This document shows positions 8,363-15,710 of a stretch of DNA of 64,000 nucleotides, piece after piece (position 1 is the first letter of the stretch; each line of letters starts with the position of its first letter). The stretch is from Actomonas aquatica (GTDB lineage: Bacteria; Verrucomicrobiota; Verrucomicrobiia; Opitutales; Opitutaceae), in assembly GCF_019679435.2 (NCBI RefSeq), contig NZ_CP139781.1:3286001-3350000 (forward strand), given 5' to 3'. The notes under the pieces are model-generated. The model was not told the origin of the DNA. It did no database searches and saw nothing but the letters and a program-made list of their open reading frames with translations. Position numbers and translations under genes: made by a program.

Positions 8363-9688
8363 TCACTCACCGTCGCCGGATTTCTTGTCCCGAACTCCTG
8401 GATACAAGCGATCCATGCAGTCATCGCAGAACCCGTGGCTGAACTCCGCCCGGGTGTGCTCTGCGATGTAAACCTCCACGTGGTGCCAATACCCCTCGTC
8501 GTTGCGCACCTTCTTGCAGCCCGCGCAGATCGGAATGATGCCGCGCAGCTCTTTGATTTCCCCCAACGCTTCGCGCAGGGACGCCGCCTGTTCGCGCACC
8601 TGCCGATTTAATTGCGCAAATCGCACCACCGCGCCCAACAGCCCGAGGATCACGAGCAACGCCACCACCAGCGCCACCACCAGTCCCCATGACTGCGCCG
8701 CCACCGACTCATCGCGCCACACCATACCCGCGAGATCGACGTCGCCCTCCACCATGCCGAGCTCCCGATAAACCTCCGCGATGTGCTGCCAACGTCCGGG
8801 ATTCTGATAACCCAGCTCCACCACATCCGAGAGAATCAGCTGCCGCAGATGCTCCGCCTCAAACCGCAGATGCGCCCGACTGTGTCGCTCACTGTAGCGC
8901 GTGAAAATCAACTCCACCATCTCGTCGACGTGCGCCAGCGCATACGCCCAGCCCCGCAACGACGCCTCCCGAAAACGCCGCACCCGGTCGCGGTCCGCCG
9001 CCACCACCGCCTCGGTGGTGAACAACACATCACCGTAAAAATCGATGCCTCCCGCCCGCGGTGAAAACGACCGATACGCGACCCCGGCATCCTCCAACAA
9101 AAACGCCTCGTCGGTCACATACGCCGACATCGCCGCCACCTCGCCCGCCATCAGCGCCTGCGGCCCAAACGTGTGCGGCACCCACTCCACCGCACCCTCC
9201 GCGATGCCTTCAAATTTCAGGTAGGCCAGCAGCTCCTCCGCGTGCGCCTCGAGCATCACCCGCCGTCCCGCCAAATCGTGCACCGTATCAATGCCCGCGT
9301 TTTCCGGCGTCACAAAGGCCAGCGCCGAGTGCTGCAAAATCGCCGCCAGCGTCACCACCGGCTCCCCGGCCTCGCGCAGCAGCACCAAGTCCGACCCCGC
9401 CACTCCAAAGTCCGCCCGCCCCGCCAGCACCACCTCGGCCGGCTCCTCTCCCACTTCGGGTTCACGCAGCGTCACCGCAAAACCGGCCTCCCGATAATAC
9501 CCCTGCGCGATCGCCGCGTAGTAGCCCGCCGACTGAAATTGGTGCCGCCATTTTAACTGCAGCGTGACCGGCTCGAGTTCCGCATCGCGCGTCGCGGTCT
9601 GAGCCGCCACCGGCGCGACGACCCCGAGCATGGCCAGCCACCCCATCGTCCATCGCACTGGCCATACAAATTTCCCGAGCAATCGCAT
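8363..9688 (-). CDS. NMT1/THI5-type periplasmic-binding receptor with a Cys-rich cytoplasmic tail
   Basis: 441 residues. A signal sequence (1-30, ending PVAAQT) precedes an NMT1/THI5/SsuA-type binding domain (about 38-300; VTLQLKWRHQFQSAGYYAAIAQGYY is the typical start). A transmembrane helix (334-358) and a short coiled segment follow. The tail reads ELRGIIPICAGCKK, then GYWHHVEVYIAEH and FSHGFCDDCMDRLYP. Its four cysteines (388, 391, 421, 424) suggest a metal-bound knuckle. This tail is usually found at the end of PAS/GAF sensor and response-regulator proteins. The protein therefore looks like a ligand-sensing receptor rather than a free transport component. The ligand could be a pyrimidine or other small organic molecule. 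No ABC permease or ATPase lies nearby. Confidence 0.8.
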   Translation of the reverse strand: MRLLGKFVWPVRWTMGWLAMLGVVAPVAAQTATRDAELEPVTLQLKWRHQFQSAGYYAAIAQGYYREAGFAVTLREPEVGEEPAEVVLAGRADFGVAGSDLVLLREAGEPVVTLAAILQHSALAFVTPENAGIDTVHDLAGRRVMLEAHAEELLAYLKFEGIAEGAVEWVPHTFGPQALMAGEVAAMSAYVTDEAFLLEDAGVAYRSFSPRAGGIDFYGDVLFTTEAVVAADRDRVRRFREASLRGWAYALAHVDEMVELIFTRYSERHSRAHLRFEAEHLRQLILSDVVELGYQNPGRWQHIAEVYRELGMVEGDVDLAGMVWRDESVAAQSWGLVVALVVALLVILGLLGAVVRFAQLNRQVREQAASLREALGEIKELRGIIPICAGCKKVRNDEGYWHHVEVYIAEHTRAEFSHGFCDDCMDRLYPGVRDKKSGDGE

Positions 9689-9908
9689 CGGAACACACCC
9701 CTGCCCGCTCCGGGGCGCGACCGCGAGCCCAATGTCCGCCCCCCGGAAACTACGCAGCCTGTTCGCCCGCGCTCAGGGTCTCTCACCTAGGCCTGAACCG
9801 GGACCCCATCACTATCCCGTAAACAGCCTGTCAAAGCCCCGCCGCCGGCTACATTGCCGTTCCCCGCGTGCCGAGATTTTCGATACAAACTCACCCTCGA
9901 TTTTCGCC

Positions 9909-10385
9909 ATGCACCGCCGCCTCTTCCTCCTCAGCTTCATTTGCCTCGCCCTCGCCGGGCGGGCGCACGCCGAGTCGCGTTGGGACACGATGGGAGTCGG
10001 CCTCAGCACCACCGATGTCGCCGCCGCGTTGGGCTCGCCGCTCATCGTCCACGGCGGCCACGGCTTTGAGCAATGGACCTTCGATCACGGCGGCACCGTC
10101 ATGTTTCACAACGGTGCGGTGATGCATTGGAACACGCCGCGTGGTTACCGCGCCCCGTCCCGCCAACCGCTCGTGGCCAGTCACATGGCCGGACTGCGTC
10201 GCCCCGATTTTTCCCGCTTCACCAAAGCCACCGCGGCCACCGCCGTGGCCGCGTCGACACCGGAAACCACCAAGACCCTGGTCGACGAATTTGATGAGCC
10301 GCCGGCGCCCCCCTCCGACGAAATCGCGCCCACCCAGCAACAGCGGGTCCGCGTCCCGACCTTCGACGAGTTGGCGCAGTCCTGA
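9909..10385 (+). CDS. Small secreted protein with a BamE/SmpA-like outline
   Basis: 158 residues from ATG 9909, where a clean signal peptide begins (MHRRLFLLSFICLALAGRAHA). The mature N-terminal half has the pattern VGLSTTDVAAALGSP, then FEQWTFDHGGTVMFHNGAVMHW. This recalls the G-x-S-x-x-(D/E)-V...LG-x-P...Y...G...F-x-x-G-x-V layout of BamE/SmpA-type small outer-membrane proteins, but there is no lipobox cysteine. The C-terminal half is Ala/Thr/Pro-rich and probably disordered. Function unknown. It is divergent from the NMT1-type receptor, with about 220 bp between them. Confidence 0.6.
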   Translation: MHRRLFLLSFICLALAGRAHAESRWDTMGVGLSTTDVAAALGSPLIVHGGHGFEQWTFDHGGTVMFHNGAVMHWNTPRGYRAPSRQPLVASHMAGLRRPDFSRFTKATAATAVAASTPETTKTLVDEFDEPPAPPSDEIAPTQQQRVRVPTFDELAQS

Positions 10386-10492
10386 GCGGCCAATGCCTCC
10401 GCGCGACCGCGAAAGGTCAGCGGCATCGACAGCTCCGTTCAGCGGTGCAATGCATGGAAGCCTCGCCTCACCGGCGCCTGCTTCCATCGGCC

Positions 10493-11278
10493 ATGAACCA
10501 GTTCGACCGCTACATCGGCATTGATTACTCCGGCGCCAAAACGCCGGCCTCCAGCCTGCCGGGTATCCGCGTCTACTACGCCGATCAGCGGGGCGACGAA
10601 CCCTTCGAAATCGATCCGCCGCCCAGCCCACGCAAATACTGGACCCGCCGCGGACTCGCCGCATGGCTCCAGCAGGAACTCGCCGTCGGGCCGCCGATTC
10701 TGGTCGGTATCGACCACGGGTTTTCGTTTCCGCTCCCCTACTTCCAGCGCCACCACCTGCCGCCCGATTGGCACGACTTCCTGCGCGACTTCCGCGACCA
10801 TTGGCCGACCCACCTCGACGACATCTACGTCGACCACGTGCGGGAAGGTGTGGTCGGCAACGCGAAAGCGCGCCAAGGCGATTCACACTGGCGACGGCTC
10901 ACCGAAGTCCGCTCCGGCGCCGCCAAGTCGGTCTTTCATTTCGACGTGCAAGGCAGTGTGGCGAAATCGACGCACAGCGGACTCCCCTGGCTACTGCACC
11001 TCGTCGAAACCGTCGGCCACTGCGTGCACTTCTGGCCCTTCGACGGCTGGCAACCACCGGAAGGAAAGTCGGTCATCGCCGAGATCTACCCGCGCCTCTG
11101 GCACGAAGGAGAAGACATGGAAGGCCGCACCCCCGACCAACACGACGCCTACTTGGCCGCAAGTTGGATGCAGGAAATCGACCTCTACGGCGAAATGAAC
11201 GAATGGTTCAACCCGCCCCTCGGCGCCCACGACCGAGAAATCGCCGACCTGGAAGGCTGGATCCTCGGCCTTCGGTGA
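10493..11278 (+). CDS. Hypothetical protein with a DUF429-like RNase-H-fold outline
   Basis: 261 residues from ATG 10493 (MNQFDRYIGIDYSGA). Sixteen further codons upstream are open but look like leader sequence. Three features recall DUF429-type predicted nucleases with an RNase-H/actin-like fold: an initial YIGIDYSG strand with an acidic residue, a second acidic strand (ILVGIDHGFSFP), and a late IAEIYPRLW and DQHDAYLAASWM. The order strand-Asp, strand-Asp, then Glu and Asp could supply a metal-binding set. There is no signal peptide or membrane segment. It is the last ordinary gene before the mobile-element patchwork. The family assignment is tentative. Confidence 0.55.
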   Translation: MNQFDRYIGIDYSGAKTPASSLPGIRVYYADQRGDEPFEIDPPPSPRKYWTRRGLAAWLQQELAVGPPILVGIDHGFSFPLPYFQRHHLPPDWHDFLRDFRDHWPTHLDDIYVDHVREGVVGNAKARQGDSHWRRLTEVRSGAAKSVFHFDVQGSVAKSTHSGLPWLLHLVETVGHCVHFWPFDGWQPPEGKSVIAEIYPRLWHEGEDMEGRTPDQHDAYLAASWMQEIDLYGEMNEWFNPPLGAHDREIADLEGWILGLR

Positions 11279-11604
11279 ATCGCGGACCTCGGCCCCGACC
11301 CCCGCAAACCCCTCAACAGCTGTAACCCATGTCCCGGGACTATCAGTTACCTATATCCCCGGATCATCCCGAATAGCAGAGTTGGCGATGTCGACTGGGT
11401 CCACCGCGGTAAAAATTCCGCAGTAACCACTGCGGCATGCAACTGCACGAATCCCTGTCAATTACGGGATGGTGGATCTAAACCATGGAACGGCCCGAGT
11501 AATTCCACGGTAGAGTCAGGCAGCAAAACTTCCTTGGGCAAGTCGTGCCACGAGCCAACTGCGGCCATTACTTTTAGGTCACGGATCCGAGTGATGGACA
11601 AAAT
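11279..11604. other. Non-coding stretch with an orphan IS481-type end
   Basis: No convincing gene. It holds an IS481-type terminal sequence (listed separately) and a perfect small inverted repeat, CCGCAGT-aacc-ACTGCGG, at 11418-11435 (possible hairpin). The rest shows no clear structure. It marks the left edge of the mobile-element region. Confidence 0.5.
11321..11367 (-). repeat. Orphan IS481-type terminal repeat (copy C)
   Basis: Reads leftward as two tandem units of the form CCnGGGACATnGGTAAC (here degenerate, CCGGGGATATAGGTAAC then CCCGGGACATGGGTTAC). The same sequence is found at 12656-12702 (plus) and 15655-15702 (minus). No transposase is attached to this copy. Confidence 0.6.
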
Positions 11605-11781
11605 TCAAGCTTCCACCGCCATCAAGTCCTGCCGGGCCGGTTCACCGTCGACGACGAATGCGTCGCCGTCCTCGGGAGTAAAAAGGCATAGATCGGACTC
11701 CGCGTGCGCCAGATCGGGTTTTTCCATCGCGCGCCGTTCCATCTCCAAAAATTTTTTAAGGCGGACCATCGCATGCGTCAT
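11605..11781 (-). CDS. Small hypothetical protein
   Basis: 58 residues from ATG 11781 (MTHAMVRLKKFLEMERRAME); an upstream ATG at 11835 would add 18 residues. The composition is protein-like: an amphipathic basic helix, then an acidic segment with ESDLCLFTPEDGDAFVV. No family is recognised. It overlaps only the non-coding upstream extension of the plus-strand gene at 11932. It could be a remnant carried with the mobile elements. Confidence 0.35.
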   Translation of the reverse strand: MTHAMVRLKKFLEMERRAMEKPDLAHAESDLCLFTPEDGDAFVVDGEPARQDLMAVEA

Positions 11782-11931
11782 GCTGCCGGCTACCCAACAA
11801 TCTGGACATGGTCTCAATCCAAACTTTGTGGGCAATGGATTCGTCGCTCATACCTGCGGAAGATGGGTTGGATTGCCTCGGTGTGCCACCGGTTGTTTGA
11901 CGAGCTTGGCCACCGGGTTCATTCACCGACT

Positions 11932-12606
11932 ATGCTCGCAGAACTTCCAGCCATCATCGCTGCGATCGCGCCGGCAATTTCGGTTTCCGCGGGATTCATC
12001 GCGGTGACCACTTTCTTCCGATCCACCTTCGGAAAGCAGGACGAGGTGATCAAGCAACTGGGGAAGCGTGTGACCGAGCGATACGCGAAGGAAGAGTGGC
12101 GACTTAAAGCGGCCAAGGAACTCGTAGCAGTATTTGGTGAAGTCGCCCCCTTGGTTGGTCCGGTCCGAGAATCCGTGAAGCGAGACAATCTTCGACTACT
12201 GATGTTCGTTCTCGGAGCGGCTGGAATTCAGGTGATTGATTTCCCAACGAGCGCCAGTCCGTCAAATCCCGCATTCGAATTCTGGGATTTCGGACTTCTG
12301 GCCGCTCAAATGGGCGCAGTCCTAATTCCGCTTACCGACGGGATCATGGGCGAAGAGCGGCGCTTCCTCAAGAACTGCGCTGTGCTGCAGGACTGGGCTT
12401 TCGAATTACTGCACCGCGACGACGTCGTCCTCCTGAATAAGAAGATTGAAGAGAATCATGTCTTCAAAATGAGGGAAGGGGATACGAAAAAAGAAATCGC
12501 AAGTCGCGCTGATGAGATCCGAAAGAGAATAGAGGAAAATCGTCGGGAACAGAATCGGGGTGACGACACTTCCAAAGAGGATCCGAACCAACCCCGCCCT
12601 GATTAA
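11932..12606 (+). CDS. Hypothetical membrane protein with a charged C-terminal tail
   Basis: 224 residues from ATG 11932 (MLAELPAIIAAIAPAISVSAGFIAVTTFF). The frame is open upstream to 11704, but that part lacks protein-like composition. An N-terminal hydrophobic helix (about 5-27) and two weaker hydrophobic segments (about 84-100 and 115-135) suggest a membrane protein. The last ~60 residues are strongly charged and helical (KKIEENHVF, KKEIASRADEIRKRIEE). No family recognised. Base composition is less GC-rich than the genes to the left, and the gene sits between IS481-type ends, which suggests accessory DNA. Confidence 0.55.
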   Translation: MLAELPAIIAAIAPAISVSAGFIAVTTFFRSTFGKQDEVIKQLGKRVTERYAKEEWRLKAAKELVAVFGEVAPLVGPVRESVKRDNLRLLMFVLGAAGIQVIDFPTSASPSNPAFEFWDFGLLAAQMGAVLIPLTDGIMGEERRFLKNCAVLQDWAFELLHRDDVVLLNKKIEENHVFKMREGDTKKEIASRADEIRKRIEENRREQNRGDDTSKEDPNQPRPD

Positions 12607-12715
12607 GCGGAAACCACAACCGCCTCGAATCGATCGGCGATGAAGAAGGTCCGGTATGATCCGGGGACATAGGTAACAGATAGTCCAGGGACATGGGTAA
12701 CACTAAGAAGGGCGT

Positions 12716-12838
12716 ATGCCCTGGAAAGACGTGTCACCCATGGACCAGAAGATGCAGTTCGTCAGTTTGGCGGCCACCGGTCGCTTCAGCGTCTCGCAGT
12801 TGTGCGAAGACTTCGATATCAGTCGCAGGCGGGCTTAA
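12716..12838 (+). pseudogene. IS481-family transposase, N-terminal fragment
   Basis: Encodes 40 residues beginning MPWKDVSPMDQKMQFVSLAA and ending in an LCEDFDISR helix, then a stop supplied by REP sequence. This is the N-terminal helix-turn-helix of IS481-type integrases (MPWK...MDQ...F-V-x-L...LC-x-x-F-x-I-S-R). The DDE catalytic core that should follow is absent. The break coincides with the left REP end of RAYT unit 1, so that unit probably inserted here and the rest was lost. Confidence 0.8.
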
Positions 12839-12881
12839 GACGTCAGGGCTTAAGACGTCAGGGCTTGACTCTTGACAAAAG
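12830..12881. repeat. REP end, left side of RAYT unit 1
   Basis: Two tandem GGCTTAAGACGTCAG units followed by GGCTTGACTCTTGACAAAAG. The inner part also encodes the last residues of RAYT 1 (LLSRVKP) and its stop. The inverted match is at 13871-13973. Confidence 0.8.
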
Positions 12882-13850
12882 CCGCTCGACCGCGGCTCTG
12901 CCTTCCTTTTTCAGCAGTAACCGGCGCACGAACTGACTCGCACTGGCGGCCTGTCCCATTTCAAGGCGAGTTGCCAGCCAACCATTCGAGACGGAGGTGG
13001 ACTGTTTTAACGCTGCCGCCAATAGCACCTTTTCCGGAGCTGACTTCCGCTTCCCCAACTTGCCCAAGTCGATCCGCGCGCTTGCCGCTAGGGCTACCAA
13101 ACGATCCTCCCAGACCTGTTCACGTTCTTTGCGCAACTCTCCGGCACCGCTCCCCTTGAAGCGCTCCAGTTCTGCCCCTCGCTCCTTCATTTCCTCCATC
13201 TGTTGCTTTTTGAACTCAAACGAACCCAAGCACCAACCACGGCTCATCTTCTTCGCCACCAGCTCCTTCTTGCCCACCACATCCTCCGCGAGGAATTCCA
13301 AATACTCACCATAGCAACGCCAACCTCGAGCGGTGTCTTTCAGGCCGCCGGCCGTATCCAGCACGGTGGATGGATCGAGCCACGCCGGCCGGTGTTTTTT
13401 GTCCGCAAACCTAGCCAGACTACCTGGCCGATAACTCCAGGCTTCGGTCGCACTCACCACCTTGGCCCTTACCGGGTTGAGATGGATATAGTGGCAGACC
13501 TGCCCAAAGGCGTCTCCCGGCTCTACCAACAACGCCTTGTAGCGGCCCTGAAACGGTCGTCCAATTTGCGTCCGAATCACGTTGAATCGGCGGATCCAAG
13601 TCCCCTGCAGCCACTTCATTCCCTCGCTCAAGTTTGGCTCGGTCAGTTCGATCGCCAGGTGAAAGTGATTCCGCATCACCACGTAAGCGTGCACTCGCCA
13701 TGCATACCGCTGCGCAGCCAGATCCAGCACCCGCTCAAACGCCTGCGCCGCCCCCTTCCCGCCAAAGATCGAGGACCGATAGTTCCCACGATTGATCACG
13801 TGGTAACACGCTCCTGCATATTCAATACGCCATGGTCGTGGCATCCCCAA
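12858..13850 (-). CDS. REP-associated tyrosine transposase (RAYT), copy 1
   Basis: 330 residues. Y1_Tnp/IS200-like fold with MPRPWRIEYAGACYHVINRGN at the start, the HUH-type pair in VVMRNHFHLAIE, the catalytic Tyr region VCHYIHLNPVRAKVV and a basic C-terminus. RAYTs are single-domain HUH transposases that act on REP palindromes. The gene is bracketed by inverted REP ends (12830-12881 and 13871-13973), so it forms a complete REP unit. A second copy at 14553-15545 differs by about 14 residues, which indicates recent duplication. All visible catalytic motifs are intact, so it may be active. Confidence 0.93.
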   Translation of the reverse strand: MGMPRPWRIEYAGACYHVINRGNYRSSIFGGKGAAQAFERVLDLAAQRYAWRVHAYVVMRNHFHLAIELTEPNLSEGMKWLQGTWIRRFNVIRTQIGRPFQGRYKALLVEPGDAFGQVCHYIHLNPVRAKVVSATEAWSYRPGSLARFADKKHRPAWLDPSTVLDTAGGLKDTARGWRCYGEYLEFLAEDVVGKKELVAKKMSRGWCLGSFEFKKQQMEEMKERGAELERFKGSGAGELRKEREQVWEDRLVALAASARIDLGKLGKRKSAPEKVLLAAALKQSTSVSNGWLATRLEMGQAASASQFVRRLLLKKEGRAAVERLLSRVKP

Positions 13851-13870
13851 TCAGGCGTCACCGCCGGCAG

Positions 13871-13973
13871 TTTTGTCAAGAGTCAAGACCTGACGTCTTC
13901 CGCCCGTTTACCCCGCCTGACGTCTTCAGTCCGCCTGACGTCTTCAGTCCGCCCTGACGTCTTCAGTCCGCCC
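13871..13973. repeat. REP cluster, right side of RAYT unit 1
   Basis: TTTTGTCAAGAGTCAAGACC leads into four CTGACGTCTT-type units, the last three spaced by CAGTCCGCC. The element core is the GACGTC palindrome. The end of the cluster supplies the final codons and stop of the small gene at 13963. Confidence 0.8.
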
Positions 13974-14406
13974 AACTGTCATCAAGGGCTGCACGCGCCT
14001 CCTTAAAAATCCATTCGAGGAACGCCGAGAACGAGGCGAAATGGAGTGTTTCGTTTCCCTTAGATAGTGCATTGGAGTCGTAAGCAAAGAGCCGTCCTTC
14101 CAATGGAAGATAGACGTAAGATTCTCCCGCGTGCTCCATGACTTTCAACGCAGGCGCCATCTCCGGTGGGAGGTTCCTAGATTCGGTCAAGGCACTGAAA
14201 GAACCGTCGTCACTACCGGCTAGAACAATATTGAACGGGCCAACCGTGGCGTTTCCAACCCCTACCACGAACGCCTCCATATCTTGGGGTAGCGCCGTTC
14301 CGATATAGTCCACTAACGGCCTGAGCTCCTCGGGGCCGACACGACCCCATACTCGCCCCTCAAGGCCATTGGATCGCAGCTTTTGCTGCATTTCTGATTT
14401 TGTCAT
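13963..14406 (-). CDS. Small hypothetical protein, possibly SUKH/SMI1-KNR4-like, between two RAYT units
   Basis: 147 residues. No signal peptide. The pattern GPFNIVLAGSDDGSF, ESYVYLPLEGRLFAYDS and a final HFASFSAFLEWIFKEAR recalls the SMI1/KNR4 (SUKH) fold, where a strand-rich core is followed by an F-x-S-F-x-x-F-L helix. SUKH proteins are common immunity proteins to polymorphic toxins, which would fit the Rhs locus nearby. The call is tentative. The last residues (DSWAD) and the stop lie inside a REP unit, so the original C-terminus may have been replaced. A short inverted repeat lies upstream at 14489-14517. Confidence 0.5.
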   Translation of the reverse strand: MTKSEMQQKLRSNGLEGRVWGRVGPEELRPLVDYIGTALPQDMEAFVVGVGNATVGPFNIVLAGSDDGSFSALTESRNLPPEMAPALKVMEHAGESYVYLPLEGRLFAYDSNALSKGNETLHFASFSAFLEWIFKEARAALDDSWAD

Positions 14407-14535
14407 TGGTCAGCTCCTAATTGCTTCGTTCGCCAGCGCCAATACGAAGGCACTTCTCGACGGAAGGCCTCTGCGGCAGCCGGATCTGTAACGCGCCAGC
14501 TTGGCAGCGGAGCGTTATGTTTAACCTTCTTATGC

Positions 14536-14576
14536 GGGGCGGACTAAAGACGTCAGGTCTTGACTCTTGACAAAAG
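14536..14576. repeat. REP end, left side of RAYT unit 2
   Basis: GGCGGACTAAAGACGTCAGG followed by TCTTGACTCTTGACAAAAG. It is the counterpart of 12830-12881 and again encodes the end of the transposase (LLSRVKT and stop). Confidence 0.8.
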
Positions 14577-15545
14577 CCGCTCGACCGCGCCTCGACCTTC
14601 CTTTTGCAGCAGTAACCGTCGCACGAACTGACTCGCACTGGCAGCCTGTCCCATTTCAAGGCGAGTTGCCAGCCAACCATTCGAGACGGAGGTGGACTGT
14701 TTTAACACTGCCGCCAATAGAACCTTTTCCGGAGCTGACTTCCGCTTCCCCAACTTGCCCAAGTCGATCCGTGCACTTGCCGCCAGGGCTACCAAACGGT
14801 CCTCCCAGACCTGTTCCCGTTCTTTGCGCAACTCTCCGGCACCGCTCCCCTTGAAGCGCTCCAGTTCTGCCCCTCGCTCCTTCATCTCCTCCAGCTGTTG
14901 CTTTTTGAACTCAAACGAGCCCAAGCACCAACCACGGCTCATCTTCTTCGCCACTAACTCCTTCTTTGCCACCGCGTCCTCTGCGAGGAATTCCAAATAC
15001 TCACCATAGCAACGCCAACCTCGAGCGGTGTCTTTCAGGCCGCCGGCGGTATCCAGCACCGTGGACGGATCGAGCCACGCCGGTCTCTGCTTCTTGTCCG
15101 CAAACTTGGCCAAGCTACCTGGTCGGTAGCTCGATGCTTCAGTCGCACTCACCACCTTGGCCCTCACCGGGTTGAGATGGATATAGTGGCAGACCCGCCC
15201 AAAGGCGTCTCCCGGCTCGACCAACAACGCCTTGTAGCGGCCCTGAAACGGTCGTCCAATTTGAGTCCGGATCGCGTTAAACCGTCGGATCCAAGTCCCC
15301 TGCAGCCACTTCATTCCTTCGCTCAAGTTTGGCTCCGTCAGTTCGATCGCCAGGTGAAAGTGGTTCCGCATCACCACGTAAGCGTGCACTCGCCACGCAT
15401 ACCGTTCCGCGGCCAGATCCAGCACCCTCTCAAACGCCTCAGCCGCCCCCTTCCCGCCAAAGATCGAGGACCGATAGTTCCCACGATTGATCACATGGTA
15501 ACACGCTCCCGCATATTCAATCCGCCATGGTCGTGGCATCCCCAA
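14553..15545 (-). CDS. REP-associated tyrosine transposase (RAYT), copy 2
   Basis: 330 residues, the same architecture as copy 1, with MRNHFHLAIE and HYIHLNPVRAKVV intact. Substitutions against copy 1 are scattered (for example W/S and H/Q in the central region, K/Q near the end) and none touches the catalytic motifs. The flanking REP ends are at 14536-14576 and 15566-15625. Both copies point the same way, with a cargo-like gene between them. Recombination between the copies could delete or mobilise about 1.7 kb. Confidence 0.93.
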   Translation of the reverse strand: MGMPRPWRIEYAGACYHVINRGNYRSSIFGGKGAAEAFERVLDLAAERYAWRVHAYVVMRNHFHLAIELTEPNLSEGMKWLQGTWIRRFNAIRTQIGRPFQGRYKALLVEPGDAFGRVCHYIHLNPVRAKVVSATEASSYRPGSLAKFADKKQRPAWLDPSTVLDTAGGLKDTARGWRCYGEYLEFLAEDAVAKKELVAKKMSRGWCLGSFEFKKQQLEEMKERGAELERFKGSGAGELRKEREQVWEDRLVALAASARIDLGKLGKRKSAPEKVLLAAVLKQSTSVSNGWLATRLEMGQAASASQFVRRLLLQKEGRGAVERLLSRVKT

Positions 15546-15565
15546 TCAGGCGCCGCCGACCGCGC

Positions 15566-15625
15566 TTTTGTCAAGAATCAAGACCTGACGTCTTGAGTTC
15601 GTGCCTGACGTCTTGAGTTCGTGCG
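15566..15625. repeat. REP cluster, right side of RAYT unit 2
   Basis: TTTTGTCAAGAATCAAGACC followed by two TGACGTCTTGAGTTCGTGC units. The spacer between GACGTC cores (GAGTTCGTGC) differs from the CAGTCCGCC spacer of unit 1, so the two clusters have diverged or come from different REP subfamilies. Confidence 0.75.
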
Positions 15626-15710
15626 CCTCCGACCAACACAACAAGCTCAAAAGCTGTAACCCATGTCCTTGGACTATCTATTACCGATGTCCCCGGACCA
15701 TTCCATCCAG

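Larger units (their letters stand above)
12656..15702. mobile_element. IS481-family element remnant, interior replaced by two RAYT units
   Basis: Inverted ends delimit the element: copy A at 12656-12702 (plus) and copy B at 15655-15702 (minus), each with two CCnGGGACATnGGTAAC-type units. Just inside copy A a transposase starts and stops after 40 residues. The remaining interior holds two REP-flanked transposase genes and a small gene instead of the rest of the IS481 transposase. Copy B ends 8 bp from the stop codon of the SUKH-like gene at 15711. Confidence 0.5.

Noticed and set aside
9720-9815. TPP-riboswitch-like stretch upstream of the NMT1/THI5-type gene (minus strand GGTGAGAGACCC ... GAACAGG)
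   Set aside because: The GAGA and ACCC parts recall the thiamine pyrophosphate consensus, but the CCTGAT and the GCGxAGGGA parts are missing or degenerate and stem P1 cannot be drawn convincingly. A covariance-model search would decide.
9891-10886. Minus-strand 331-codon open frame across two plus-strand genes
   Set aside because: Arg/Gly-rich shadow without motifs; the plus strand has a signal peptide gene and a conserved-looking protein in the same place.
14407-14552. Integron attC site
   Set aside because: The inverted arms TAACGC/GCGTTA are only 29 bp end to end, shorter than known attC sites, and the core trinucleotides do not fit GTTRRRY in either direction. No integrase is seen.
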